A DNA stretch of 64,000 bases, from NCBI RefSeq assembly GCF_037176765.1, contig NC_090024.1, positions 196,164,278 to 196,228,277 of the forward strand, given 5' to 3'. The position numbers and the translations under genes were made by a program. Below are positions 1-11,360 of the stretch, piece after piece (within the stretch, counting starts at the first letter, position 1; every line of letters starts with the position of its first letter). Origin of the DNA: Anolis sagrei. Its lineage: Eukaryota; Chordata; Lepidosauria; Squamata; Anolidae. The notes below the pieces were generated by a model. That model saw only the letters and a list, made by a program, of their open reading frames with translations, was not told the origin of the DNA and did no database searches.

Positions 1-1066
1 CCACCTGCTACTAAGGAGGCTGTCGAGGTCCTGAACCGGTGCCTGGCCGCTGTAACGGTCTGGATGAGGGCGAACAAACTGAAACTAAATCCAGACAAGA
101 CAGAGGTACTCCTGGTCAGTCGCAAGGCCGAACGGGATATAGGGTTACAGCCTGTGCTGGACGGGGTCGCACTCCCCTTGAAGGCGCAGGTTCGCAGCTT
201 GGGTGTGACCCTGGACTCATCGTTGAGCCTGGACCCCCAGGTTTCAGCGGTGACCAGGGGAGCATTTGCACAGCTTAGGCTCGTGCGCCAGCTGCGCCCG
301 TATCTCGGGAAGTCTGACTTGGCCACGGTGGTACACGCTCTTGTCACATCCCGCCTGGATTACTGCAACGCTCTCTACGTGGGGCTGCCCTTGAAGACGG
401 CCCGGAAGCTTCAGCTGGTCCAGCGTGCGGCAGCCATGTTACTAACTGGAGCGGGTAGCAGGGAGCACACAACGCCCTTGTTGTCCCAGCTCCACTGGCT
501 GCCGATTTGCTACCGGACCCAATTCAAGGTGCTGGTCTTGGCCTACAAAGCCCTAAACGGTTCTGGCCCAAAATACCTTTCTGACCGCATCTTGGCCTAC
601 GAGCCCACGAGGACCTTGAGATCGTCTGGGGAGGCCCTTCTCTCGATCCCGCCTGCATCACAGGCACGGCTGGCGGGGACGAGGGAGAGGGCCTTCTCGG
701 TGGTGGCCCCCCGGCTGTGGAACACTCTCCCGGCACACATCAGACAGGCGCCCTCCCTCATGTCCTTTCGAAAAAGCCTTAAGACCTGGCTGTTCGAGAG
801 GGCATTTAATTAAGTGCTAAGCAACAACATTACGGTAATGAGAACTGGAATGGTATAAGGAAGATGAGACTGGCTATGATTCTACTAAGAGACGAAGCGG
901 ATTTTTATGTAGTTTGTATTTGTCGTATAGTTATATGTTGTTGATACTGGCCTTTGTAACTGTCTTTTTATGTGTACTGTACACCGCCATGAGTCGCCCG
1001 TAAGGGCTGAGAATGGCGGTTAATAAGTGCATCAAATAAATAAATAAATAAATAAATAAATAAATT
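1..1066 (+). mobile_element. L2-type LINE, 3' part with open reading frame
   Basis: The frame is open from base 1 to the stop at 811-813, about 270 codons, so the element continues past the left edge. Near the start, NKLKLNPDKTEVL is the conserved region after the reverse-transcriptase palm. Further on, LDYCNALYVGLP, LQLVQRAAAMLL, LHWLPICYRTQFKVL and LWNTLPAHIRQAPS are the C-terminal hallmarks of L2-group LINEs in lizards. About 250 bases of 3' UTR follow, ending in an (AAAT)n tail at 1034-1065. The uninterrupted frame suggests a fairly young copy. Degraded relatives lie at 27905-28260, 45815-46362 and 62740-62985. L2 rather than another CR1-group clade is inferred from motif recall, not from alignment. 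Confidence 0.85.
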
Positions 1067-1139
1067 ACACCATATTGCAGTCTATGCTGGAGGAGTTACA
1101 CTGATCTACAGGATCACAGCCAAAGACACTGTATATATT

Positions 1140-1250
1140 TAGAAAGGGTCTGCATGGTGAGGACTGTAGAGGAAAGGGTCTGCATGGTGAGGGGGCACAG
1201 GGGAAAGGGTTTGGGTGATGAGTGGGTGTGGGAGAAAGGGTCTGTACCCT
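1140..1250. repeat. degenerate minisatellite, about 30-bp unit
   Basis: About four imperfect units share the core GAAAGGGTCTGCATGGTGAG, with unit lengths of roughly 29-31 bases. The first two units are nearly identical and the last two are diverged. There is no coding signal. Confidence 0.7.
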
Positions 1251-1417
1251 GGAAAAACAATGCTACTGTCATTGCAGTTGCTGGCGGGAGTGGGAAGAAG
1301 GCCCAGCCACGGAGCCCAAGCCTAAAAGAGGCTTTGCCTTCTGCCTTAGCAGGAGCCCCCCTTCCCTTTGCACAATGCCTTCTTTTCTGGACCCACATTC
1401 ATTCACTTGAGTAATTG

Positions 1418-1656
1418 GAGTAATTTTCTTTTGTGACTACATGGTTTAGAGTTTGATTATAGATATATTATCAAAGGCTTTCATGGCCAGCATCACTGGG
1501 TTGTTTTTCGAGCTGATGTCAGGAGGGAATGCTTCTGGAACATGGCCATGCAGCCCGAAAAACCTACAACAATTCAGTGATTCTGGCCATGAAAACCTTT
1601 GACAATATATCTATAATCAAACTCTAAACCATGTAGTCACAAAAGAAAATTACTCA
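1418..1656. mobile_element. inverted pair of Penelope-like element 3' ends
   Basis: Two arms of about 88 bases (1418-1505 and 1569-1656) are near-perfect inverted copies, with about five mismatches. The inner part of each arm is the Penelope-like 3' terminus known from squamates (CTTTCATGGCCAG and relatives), and the centre at 1506-1568 is the adjoining element body. The outer roughly 45 bases of each arm (core GACTACATGGTTTAGAG) do not look like element sequence, so flanking DNA also appears to be inverted. Confidence 0.7.
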
Positions 1657-2549
1657 AATTCAAGCATGTTGTTTAGGTATTCATGCTTTATGAATTTCTT
1701 ATAAAACAATATACTGTATATGAGCATGGAAAGGCATATAGAGATGCTTAAGCAATTGTGTGAGAAAGTATTTCCTGAAGAAAGAAAAATCCTAACACCA
1801 GAATATCTGATATTATGGCACTGGTATATTTAACCTGGGCTCATTGTGTCATTACCATATCACTTAACTGATTTAATAAAATAAGTCAAACGTCAGTTAT
1901 AAAACTTTCTAGAGACAGCAATGACAGGATATGACTACTCTTCAATTGAGATTACCATGATAATGTCGGTATGTCCCATATCTAGTTCTCATTGCCCTTT
2001 TTGACTTTTTCAACTTATAACCAAGAAATGTGAAACATTTTCCCATATAAAACAGTTTATTATTCAATCATTTTAAAACACACATTCTCACTTGTCATTC
2101 TAAAAAGATTTTTTCGATTTTAAATTAACATTCAGCATTAGTTTCTTCATATAAAGCATGTCTGTAAGCTAAAATAGATCAAAATCAACTTTGATATCAT
2201 TTTTTAAAGTTCTTAGCTAACCATTTGCTAGTAAGTGAACTACTAAATACTGTACTTCTTATTTTGCAAATTAAAGCCTAAGATTTATACCCAACACATT
2301 CTTGCCAATTTATTAAATAATAAATAGTTAGAGCATGGCTCATCTTCTGGTTTCTGTTTATGCAACTTATTGTTTTAGTGCCATATATTTAAAAAGGAGC
2401 CTTCAAAAAACTATAACTGCAATTCAGTCTTGGCTAAAGCTTCCTAACCACATGGCCATCATCATGATATAAGCCTCTGTATATGTCCAAATATCATTAT
2501 ATGCCCTAGTAATTACAAAACATTTCCTCTTTCCCGTTAATAATATATA
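1657..2549. other. AT-rich intergenic sequence
   Basis: I see no gene, RNA or recognisable repeat here. It lies between the inverted Penelope pair and the 3' end of SARG, and may include part of a longer SARG 3' UTR. Confidence 0.5.
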
Positions 2550-2555
2550 TTTATT
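2550..2555 (-). terminator. candidate poly(A) signal for SARG
   Basis: The minus strand reads AATAAA about 270 bases past the SARG stop codon. Other AATAAA hexamers lie further downstream (for example near 2309-2314), so the site actually used is uncertain. Confidence 0.35.
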
Positions 2556-2821
2556 ATATACAAATACGCATGCCTTTATATACAAGCACACATCTTATAC
2601 AGGTGAGGCACTTCTAATTGGTGTAAAGTACAGTCTAAACATACTTCTACAGAAGGTGAATAAACTCATCAAGCCTGAAAACCCACCAGGCAAAACCTCT
2701 ATACACACAGCCAATGCTACAATGCCTCCCATTTCAGGTAACCAATGAGAAGACAACAAGCAAAAAAACCCAAAACCCCCTCATTATCCACATATGAACA
2801 CAAATTCTTTGCCTTATCAGC

Positions 2822-4284
2822 TTATTCCTTCAATAGGCCAAGTTTTTTAAGAGCCTCCCTTCTGTGCTCCTCAGCAACTCCCTTTGGGGTGAATTTTACA
2901 CTGGTGCAAGGTGGCCTGGGCAACATGGAGACAGGCTGAAATGGGTAAGATCTTCGCTTGTCATTTTTCTCCAGTTCATCATTATGCACTTTGTTTTCCT
3001 TTAGATCCACAAAGTCTTTCCCCATGCCAAGGGAAGCTGGCCGTGGCCGGGTATTCCTGATGAAATTGGGAGTAATCTTTTCAAAAAAGGACATTTTTCC
3101 AGAAGAACTGCTGTTCTTAATGTTCTGCTCCTCAGTGCCAGGGCAAATGTAACTACTCAGACCCACACCTGAACGCTCCAGTGTGGTGGATTTGAAAATT
3201 GTCTGTTTGATACCTGGGATGTTTTTATCACCTGCGTAGATTTCTTCCTCACCTATCTGGGCAGGATTCTGGTCAGGTTTCTTATTATGAGTGATGTCTT
3301 CTGTATCTACATTCTCTCTACTGTAAATCCTAGATGTCTCTCTTGATTTTGAGGAAGCAGAGGTTTTAGCCACATGGTCCTCTAGATCTTTCTCGTTATC
3401 CAGTGGAAGCCCCAACTTCTCAAGGGCTTCTCTCCTGGCTCTTTCCTGTTCTTTTTGGGGAGAATGTACCTTCTCTATGGAAAAGTCACCAGTTGCAGCT
3501 CTAGGTCTGCCATTGGCTGGAGAAAGTGCTTTCAGCTTATGGTTTGGATCAATGTTGTATGAAACCACATTACTTCTGCTGGTTTTCAATATAATATTTG
3601 GTGGCAGTTTTCTGGGCTTTGGAGCAGTGGGGGGACCTTGTTTGGGACTGGAATCTAGGGATGTTTCTTCCTGTGTAGGTTTTTTATCATTTTCTGGAAC
3701 ATCCAACATCTGTTCAAAGCTCTTCTTGTTTCCTTTAGGAGACACAGATTTCAAAGTGACTTCGTTTCCTCTTGCTAGGTCTGCCTTCTCCAGTGAAGGT
3801 TCCTGCTGGGTTGCTTCATAACTTTCCACTTGGTCAACACTCTTTCTACCTTCAAAGTGAAGAGGTAACACACTTTCAACATCTGTCTGGGAAACCTTGT
3901 TAAGAAATGGTGACTCTTGATCTCTTTTGGAATAACTCTGCTTGTGGTCCTGAAATGGCTCAGGAGGTAGAATAACCACAGATTCCAGATCTGAAACCTT
4001 TGATTGTGTGGTTGTCTGAACCTGATCATTTGATATGTCCAGTGTCTCATTTTTAGGAGACTCCCATGAAGTCAGGTATATCTGTGGAAGATCTTTCTGA
4101 TTATCAGATTTAGAACTTGTTGTTTCAACCAGGGAAATGTTGGCTGTTTTTGGAACACTTTTGGCAGTGATGTTCCTTGGAAGGCTACGATGGCCTGGAC
4201 TTGGAATGTCAACAGGATCAGAAACAGATTTGTTGCCATTTATTTCAATTTGTCTATGATTTATGAGATTCTCACGATCTAATC
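2822..4284 (-). CDS. C1orf116: SARG (C1orf116 orthologue), last and largest coding exon
   Basis: This exon encodes residues 94-580 of a 580-residue protein (human SARG is about 601). The acceptor reads CAATGTGTAG then GATTAG, and the stop is TAA at 2822-2824. Conserved blocks are RSLPRNI near residue 130, VVILPPEPF at 196-204, KPRKLPPNIILK at 316-327, RREALEKLGLP near 377, TTLERSGVGLSSY near 460-472, RPRPASLGMGKDF near 506-518 and the C-terminus EHRREALKKLGLLKE at 566-580. Most of the rest is low-complexity, Ser/Lys/Glu-rich and probably disordered. The human protein is known mainly as an androgen-responsive, epithelial, cytoplasmic protein without a defined biochemical activity. No transmembrane segment or catalytic motif is visible. 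The reading frame is intact, so the gene looks functional. Confidence 0.95.
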
Positions 4285-4690
4285 CTACACATTGAGAAAA
4301 GAAAGGGATGAGAAAGAAAGAGAAAAATAATGAGTAATGCCCCTTACATTTATTTTATTTCATTTTATTTAATTTATCACAAGCACCTCAGCAAGGAGGG
4401 AAGCAACAACATTGCTTAAGAAAGGAAAATAATCAGCAGGGAGAAATGTGGACAGCAAAAGAAGAGAAGCAGACTCAATTCTCATATGGCACTGACATTG
4501 AGAGGATGTGTTATATTACATACATTTGATGGGGTCTGTATGAGAATGGAGAAAGTCAAATAGACATAAACAAGATTTCAAGGAATAAAAACAGTTTGAA
4601 AATGAGCACATATTTTTTTGAACCAAGAATGAAGTTTTCCCAGAAGCATGCCTGCTTCAAATTACTCACAGGAATTTCTTACAAGCTTAC
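4285..4690 (-). other. C1orf116: SARG intron between coding exons 2 and 3
   Basis: The intron has a GT donor at 4689-4690 and a pyrimidine-rich acceptor ending at 4285-4286. No repeat or exon is recognised inside it. Confidence 0.8.
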
Positions 4691-4856
4691 CTTTAGGAAC
4701 ATCTCTTGAAGGCCACGTTCTTGGATGCTTAGAAGTTTCTGCTTCATCAGTAGAAAGCCCACTGTCAGCCTCGGTATCCAAGGAATCTAATGTCTCTTCA
4801 AGGAACATAAGACATTCCTTCTCCTCCACTGATAGGTAGTCATAACCGCTGTCATT
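4691..4856 (-). CDS. C1orf116: SARG coding exon 2
   Basis: The exon is 166 bases and encodes residues 39-93 plus one base of codon 94. It holds the most conserved N-terminal segment of the family: DSGYDYLSVEEKECLMFLEE followed by TLDSLDTEADSGLSTDEAE. The acceptor is TTTTGAAG then AATGAC, and the donor is CCTAAAG then GTAAGC. The junction phase is 0 upstream and 1 downstream, which joins cleanly with the flanking exons. Confidence 0.93.
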
Positions 4857-5026
4857 CTTCAAAAAAGAAAGAAAACACTCTAAGACACAGGAAGAAGGTG
4901 ATATATAGCTTGTCTCATTTAGTTTAACTTGCATCTGGGTATGCCTATTGAATTCGAACCATTGATCTGTCAGTCAGAAATGCTGCTGGCACTTGCACAC
5001 ACAAAAAAAACCCCTTGCAATTGAAA

Positions 5027-5160
5027 CAGTGGTTCTCAGCCTTTGGTCCTCCAGTTGTTTTGGACTTCAACTCTCAGAAATCCTAACCAGCTTATCAGCT
5101 GTTAGGAATTGCGGGAGCCGAAGTCCAAAATACCAGAAGACCAAAGGTTGGGAACCACTG
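5027..5160. mobile_element. hAT-type palindromic MITE
   Basis: The terminal inverted repeats are CAGTGGTTCTCAGCC and GGTTGGGAACCACTG. The two halves are imperfectly complementary around the GTTTTGGACTTCAACTC and GAAGTCCAAAATACC segments. The flanking octamers AATTGAAA and ATTTAAAA are a diverged 8-bp target duplication, as expected for hAT elements. Confidence 0.8.
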
Positions 5161-5619
5161 ATTTAAAAGTTACTCATTCCGATTAATCTTAATAGAGTAA
5201 TATACTAAAGTTCCAACTGGTATAAAAATCTAATTCATAACTAGAGTCAAGCCTTGTAGCCATCACATATTAAGGCCCTTCTTGCATCTTCCAAAGGCAG
5301 GCCACTTTGGAGAGATTTATTTTAGAGGCATCAAGTAAGGTTGAGCCTACACAAAAGAGGAAATACCCTGTTTGTATTTAATTACATGCATAAGTTCACT
5401 TCTGTCATGTAACAGAATGAATGAATGTGAGGTCAGTTAAGAACTATAATTTGTGGTTAACACATAAGTAGTAAGCCTCAATTCAAACAGGAAGTGATTT
5501 TCTTAGCTTTACCATATATGTATGAATGACATAAAACAGACACTATGAACCAATAATGAAAATGCCCACATACTCAATGAGCAGAAATCTACTCCACCCT
5601 TAAAATTATAGTCTTAAAC

Positions 5620-5747
5620 CAGGGATAGGGAAAACTGGCCCTCCAGATGTTTTGGATTACAAACATCTCCCTTTACCATTACTAGATGGTGTTGATAGAA
5701 ATTGTAGGACAAAATATGTGGATGGTTGAGGATTACCAGCTCCTATG
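5620..5747. mobile_element. diverged hAT-type MITE
   Basis: It begins CAGGGATAGGGAAAACTGGC and carries the CTCCAGATGTTTTGGA block shared with other palindromic hAT MITEs here. The right half is poorly preserved, so the end is approximate. Confidence 0.6.
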
Positions 5748-6514
5748 TTAAGCTATAGGCATTTCAGCACATGTACTTTAATAATACATCTTTGTAAGTA
5801 CAAAATACTGTATGTCTGTTATTTGTATGTACGCTAGAGAAAGAACCTTATTACCATGCAGACTGGTCTAAAATAACCTGAGTTTCCTTATGGCACATTC
5901 CCCAAACTGCATTCTCTAGAATATTTCTGTTGTTTCTTCCCTTCTGGGAAAATTAAGTATGAAAATCTGGAGGCTTCAATTGACAGTTAATGCTACAAAA
6001 CAAACCCACTCGTATTGCAGTTGAACACGGAATAAAAACAACCACACTTATATCACCCCTGCCTTTATTACAAAAAAATTTAAAAACTGCTACAACAATA
6101 TACATTTGCTCATGCTCATGGCGGACGTGCAGTGCAGAGCTCTGTCTTTCGTGGCATTATTGCCAACTCTATGCATATAACTTCTCTAGCACAACTCCAC
6201 TGGAAGTTGACTATAGAAATTCACTGGAGGACCAGAGATTCCTAGAGAGATGTTCTCACTAGGAATCTTTAGGTCCTCCAGCATGGCTCCATGACCAACC
6301 TTCAGCAGAATTTGACCACAGAATTGCACTGGAGGAACTCTATGGTCAAATTGTGTTGGAGAGTGATCATAGTAATGGCCTTTGTGATCTCTTCCAGCTC
6401 TGTCATTCAATCTGCAAAAGTCAAAACTGCAAATGTGGAAGACCAACTGTAATTACCTATCAAGACTTCCCTACTTTTTAGTTCATGAAAATGAAATTTT
6501 AAAATAATATTTAC

Positions 6515-6628
6515 CATTTCAGATGAACTGGAGTTGTTGCTGATCATACTGTCAGAGCTGCCTGCACTGCCAACAACTGTTGCAGGATCTGGGTCAGAGG
6601 TTTCTACCCACAAGTCCTTTTTAGGCAT
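6515..6628 (-). CDS. C1orf116: SARG first coding exon
   Basis: The exon encodes residues 1-38, beginning MPKKDLWVETSDPDP and ending SSSSEM, which parallels human MPERELWPAGTGSEP. The start ATG is at 6626-6628 and the donor after ATG is GTAAAT. A likely acceptor (CACTTCCAG then AGTTCC) puts the exon start near 6671, so about 43 bases are 5' UTR and at least one non-coding leader exon is expected upstream. Summed coding length is 114+166+1463, which equals 581 codons including the stop. Confidence 0.92.
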
Positions 6629-6844
6629 ATCACGGGTAGGATATGGAAGTAGCAAGTATGACACAGGAACTCTGGAAGTGAACCATATAAAAATGAATAT
6701 ATAATTCACCATAAAGATAGAGAATTCTCAATGAATGAAGATTAAACTCTTCAAGCATTAAGGACAGACAAGAACCAAGAGTAAAAACTGACAGAAATAG
6801 AGTGAGCTGTTCAGCAACTTATGCACCTTTTTCCATGATAAGTC

Positions 6845-6966
6845 TTACATGAATGATTTTTTTCTTTCTAAGGGGAGATTTCTTGTCACTTCCTATTATC
6901 TCACCCCTGTTCTTAACTATGAGTCATATGTAAGTTGGATGTTTGTAACTCAAGGACTGCTTGCAT
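6845..6966 (+). mobile_element. Tc/mariner-type element, right-end fragment
   Basis: It matches the right end of the element at 63282-63725: the blocks TTCTTGTCACTTCCTATTAT, AAGTTGGATGTTTGTAACTC and AAGGACTGCTTGC correspond. The left end is absent. Confidence 0.6.
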
Positions 6967-7029
6967 AGTAAAGCTTTTGACTATGTAGATTATAAATAAC
7001 TGTGAACCATTCTTAAAGAAATGGGTACA

Positions 7030-7975
7030 CCACAACATTTGATTTATAATTTGTATTTAGAACCAAAAGCTACTATCAGTGCAAAATTTGGTAGAAACCA
7101 GATAGGGGATCAGGCAAGGATGCATTTTATCACTCTGTCTGTTTAACTTGTACATTGAATGCATTATATTTAAGGCAAGATAAGACTTGGAAGAAGGAGG
7201 CATGATAATTAGAGGAAGGAAAATCAACTTTAAGATATGCAGATGATATCATACTACCAGCAACAAAATAGCAACACCTTGGAATTATCACTGAAGAAAG
7301 TCACGAAAGAAAGTTGTACAGTTGAACATTAAAAACCCCCAAAATAATGACCAGACCACAGATTATTCACGTAACTTTGTAATACATTATGAAGACATTG
7401 AAATAGTTCAAGATTCATCATACCTTGGTTCAGTTGTTAATTAGAATGGAGTCTCATTTGTCAAGAATATGAAAACTAGGACTTAGAAGGGAAGCTATGA
7501 GAGAACTAAACAGGATCCTGAAGTGTCAAGCTATATAACTGAATCCTTAACTTAGAATTGCCCATGGAAGCATATTTCCAATTTCTATATGCAATGAAGA
7601 AAGGTAATGGGAAGAAAATCAACTCACCTCAAATGTGTTGCTGGATAAGAGTTCTATGGATACTGTGGGCTGCTAAAACTGCTAAAACTGATCTAACCAA
7701 CCAACCTAACAAATAGGTCCTAACCCTTCCTTGAAGCCAAGATGACTAACTGAGACTGCTATACTTTGAACATATCATTTGAAGACATGACTCACTAGAA
7801 AAGAGAAGGTAAAAGGCAGTAGGAAAAGAGGAAGACCGCATTCTAGATGAATAGACTCAATCAAGGAAGTCACGGCTCTGAGTTTGCAAGAGCTGAACAG
7901 GGCGGCTGATGACAGGGTTACATAGAGGCCTCTCATTCATAGGGTCACTATAATTCAAAGCTGATTTTGCTGCAG
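7030..7975 (+). mobile_element. Bov-B (RTE-clade) LINE, decayed reverse-transcriptase half
   Basis: Broken frames give recognisable RTE reverse-transcriptase pieces: GRNQIGDQARMHFITL, LRYADDI (the catalytic YADD box) and, near the end, IDSIKEVTALSLQELNRAAD, which is the usual Bov-B C-terminus. Many stops and shifts show it is dead. It lies in the SARG 5' region in the plus orientation. Confidence 0.8.
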
Positions 7976-8097
7976 TCAATAACAAAGGCTGGATGACAAT
8001 GTTTTTGCCCTACAGTTCCTATCAACCCTAGCTAGCATAGCCAACAGTAAGATATTATAGAACGAACAGTCCAAAACAGCTTTAGGTCTACATTTAT

Positions 8098-8180
8098 CCA
8101 TTTACACCTTTATTTACATCCCACCTTTCCCCTATACTGGGACTCAAAGCACTTTTCAAAAAGCAGGAAATTAAAAAAAA
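8098..8180 (-). mobile_element. LINE 3' tail fragment
   Basis: CCTTTATTTACATCCCACC followed by GGGACTCAAAGCACTTTT is the reversed end of the lizard L2/CR1-type 3' UTR, which ends in an ATAAA-rich tail. Confidence 0.5.
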
Positions 8181-8503
8181 AAGCATGAAAGCCTCAATTC
8201 TTCACCTCAGAACTAAAGTATGCTCATTTCTACAAACCTCATAGCGGTATCTTCACAAGAACACATTTATGTTCATGTTACTGTATATTTTTAAATGACG
8301 GGAAAATGAGTTATGTTCTCACCACTATTCTATTGACGCATTGCATGTTCCTGGGAGGTAAACATATTAATTGTGTTCAGAGTATGCAAACTAGACACAG
8401 ATACTGAAAGGCAACAGCCCAAGAATCATTATCTAGCAGCCCAAAGTGCCTGTGCCAAGGTATGTACTAACCCCTGTTTCTTAGCACAATGCTGGTCCAT
8501 GAA

Positions 8504-8566
8504 TTGCTGTTTATTCATTCAGTCGCTTCCGACTCTTCGTGGCCTCATGGACCAGCCCATGGATTA
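8504..8566 (-). mobile_element. Bov-B 3' tail fragment
   Basis: TTCAGTCGCTTCCGACTCTT and GGCCTCATGGACCAGCCCAT are the reverse complement of the Bov-B terminus, also visible on the plus strand at about 32135-32175. Confidence 0.65.
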
Positions 8567-10354
8567 TGCTACATATTTCCCCAAAAGTTGTTTTTGTGTG
8601 CAGAGAACTGATTCTTGATTTCAGATCACCAGTCCACAACAAAGCAATTCCCATTCCAAGCCAGTACTACATCCAAATATAATATAATACAAGCAGACTG
8701 CATAGCACAGTTGGAACAGCAGAAGAATTATCATCTTATCACACAGCAGCAGCAGCAGCTGTACATAGAACTTTCCTCTTTCATAATCTCTTTATAATTG
8801 CACTTCCTTCTCACCCAACCCCATGAATAATCCTAGAAGCATGGGAGAACGGTAACATTGGCATTCGTTCTGTTTCGGCTCTTCAAAAGATTATTACAAA
8901 CTCTCATCATTTTACTTATGAGCAGCTAAGTACAAAGAAGTATATATCACTTGGACCATTGAGGTAAAAGCTATCAAAACAGCTCTGCTGACTTCTGTTC
9001 TCACCTTCAATGTTATTTCCTGCCTGTACTTAGTGCCTAGCACTTATGTCAGCGACATGAGCAAAAGAGGGGTGTTTTGTGCAGTGACAGTCAAGACTAA
9101 CAATATAAGTAAACATGAAGGTTGTATTCAGAGGCAGTGGGTGAGCTAGCTGTTTGCCCTAAGCCTGCCAAGCTGAGAAGGTGAGTTTGGTAACTGGAGT
9201 ATTACACGGCAATGGGTTATAGCAGTAGGTATCTTTAACATTCTCCCTCATTCACACCCACAAAATAAATAGGTTGTTTGGAAAATAATCGTTTTAAACT
9301 ATGCTTCTTTTAAGTTTTATCTCATCTGTTCCAGATAATACTCAACGCAGCAAGAATTGGTTTGACATGATTCCTGTATTTATCACCAATGAAAATACTC
9401 AAATATAAACACAATAAATAATTTAAAGAAGAAAGATGTAATCTGACAGGGACTAGCCAGATTGCCATTTCCTTGGGGTTAGGCTTGGCAGTCTGCAAAA
9501 CCTGAGTAGGGCTGTGACCTGGAGGTTTCTCTTTCATGGGAAATTTAAACTCAGTTTGATCACAGTTAACAACAACAAAGGCAGAAATCTGCATACCAAA
9601 AACAACTTGAGAAAATCAATACTTCAAAATGAAGACTAAAGGTCTTCATTTTGAAGTAGTTTATTTTTGGGATTCCTGCAAAAATAAAATAAAAATAACA
9701 TAAAATAAATTGCTCCTAAACACCACTGGGAGAATGATGACAATTTCACTAAGCTTGAAACTTTAAAAAAAAAGACCTCACCTGTATCGAAGTCTGCCCA
9801 AGGGACCACATGTCCCCTAGTTGACATTTTGGGGCATTTGTGGACAAAATATTGTTTTGAATAATTTTGCAAACCATATTTTGATCCCTGGTGTGCCAAG
9901 AGGCTTCGAGGTGTGGTGGAAATGGCCTTCCTACCCCTAGAGTGCATTTGGAGACATTCTGGGGTGTCTCAGAACTGGTCCTGGAGGACCACATGAAGAC
10001 TGCGCAACACATTTTGCCTTTCCCTGATGTAGATGTAGATACAACTTACAGTATATATAAAAGAATGCCTATAACTTCCTTAAGCCAACAAGATATAAGA
10101 AATATTTGATGCCTTGTTAGGCCACATTTCTTTCAATAAAATACTTTCTTTTGGGTTGACAGAGAACAAAAAGAATCAGTTGATACTAATTGATGATGAT
10201 TATAAAATATGTGCAGGTAGCCAAAAGGCTTCAAGGTTGTCAGCAGCTATTAGTAATGCACTTATTTGTTTTGGACAACAGCCAGGGTGTGACTTTACCT
10301 GGCACATAATTGGCATTCTTTATGTCAAGGCAAATGTATTTAAAAAGACAGGAC
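8567..10354. other. non-coding stretch, mostly unique
   Basis: A short CAG run near 8744-8761 and a 17-bp hairpin at 9620-9658 are the only structures I can point to. The reading frames here are short and have no family resemblance. Confidence 0.5.
9620..9658. repeat. short perfect inverted repeat
   Basis: TACTTCAAAATGAAGAC and its exact reverse complement are separated by the five bases TAAAG. The 17-bp stem is perfect. No function can be assigned. Confidence 0.8.
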
Positions 10355-10580
10355 ACAAATATATATTCTATATGAAATTCAACAGAAACAAATGCAAAAT
10401 TCTACATTTACCCCTCAAAAACCAAATGCACAGGTGTAGGAGGGGGACACTTGGCTCAGCAATTTCCTATGTGAAAAGGACCTTGAGATTATTTTTGAGC
10501 ACAAATTTAACATGAGCCAGCAGAGTGATGTTGCCGTAAAGAAGGCAAATGCTGTTTTAGATTTCCAACTCTATCGGGGA
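10355..10580 (+). mobile_element. CR1 LINE reverse-transcriptase remnant
   Basis: KFNRNKCKILHLPLKNQM and MSQQSDVAVKKANAVL are the CR1 segments that follow the reverse-transcriptase palm. The frame is broken between them. Confidence 0.7.
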
Positions 10581-11324
10581 GAAAATTATTTTACACAGGG
10601 CCCTCCAAGGGAGCCTCCTTCTTTGTTCCTGCTGATTTTTTTTTACTGCATAATGAAAATGATTCTAAGATTCACCATACCAAATTGGAAAAAGGACTAA
10701 CTAACCCAACTTCCCTCTCCACAGTAAACAGCAGTGGCTATAACAAGTCTGTAAGAAGCCTACAGTACACGTCTGCTCATATTTCCAAGCAATTAATAAG
10801 GATGCAGCCATCAGGATTAGTGACTATTGACAGTCTTATCCTTCCTCAGATAGCTCTTTTCCTCCAGGCAAGAGAAGAAAGTCAGAAAGTATTGCTTTAA
10901 AAAAACCCCATGTTGTTATATGTGCTGGTGGCCTTCATTTCTATAAGTTACTTTGCAATGACTGCTGTAGACATTTCGGGATGTCTTCTTGGCCACATTC
11001 TTTTCCTCTCATGTTACATTGCCATTGGTTTCTGTGATTTAGCTTATGTACTCCTTTCTCATGTGTGCAAATTGTCCTCTCTATTCCCTAGTTTACTGTA
11101 ACTTACTTTTACATTATGTACTCATCGAAGTCAACATACTGTATGATCAGACCTAATCTGAAATTCTTTACAACCTTGATGTAAAAACCTATGCTGAATC
11201 ATACCTTCAGGGCATTTATCTGTAATGAGCCCCATGGCAAATGTAATGCTAAACTGTGGCCATCATACTAAACAAGGGAGAGAGGATTTCAAACATAAGG
11301 GAAGATAAAGAAAGTAGATTCGAT

Positions 11325-11360
11325 GTTCCATGAAGTTCCTTCCAACTCTATGATTCTATT
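11325..11360 (+). mobile_element. CR1 3' end stub
   Basis: CTTCCAACTCTATGATTCTA is the CR1 3' terminus with its ATTCTATG-type tail. Only about 35 bases are recognisable. Confidence 0.55.

Larger units (their letters stand above)
4857..6514 (-). other. C1orf116: SARG intron between coding exons 1 and 2
   Basis: This intron of about 1.66 kb contains two short hAT-type MITEs, at 5027-5160 and 5620-5747. The rest looks unique and AT-rich. I see no further coding exon. Confidence 0.7.

Noticed and set aside
3477-3821. 114-codon plus-strand frame
   Set aside because: It is the shadow of SARG coding exon 3 on the other strand.
10114-10515. 133-codon plus-strand frame
   Set aside because: Its second half is a CR1 reverse-transcriptase remnant, so it is transposon sequence rather than a host gene.
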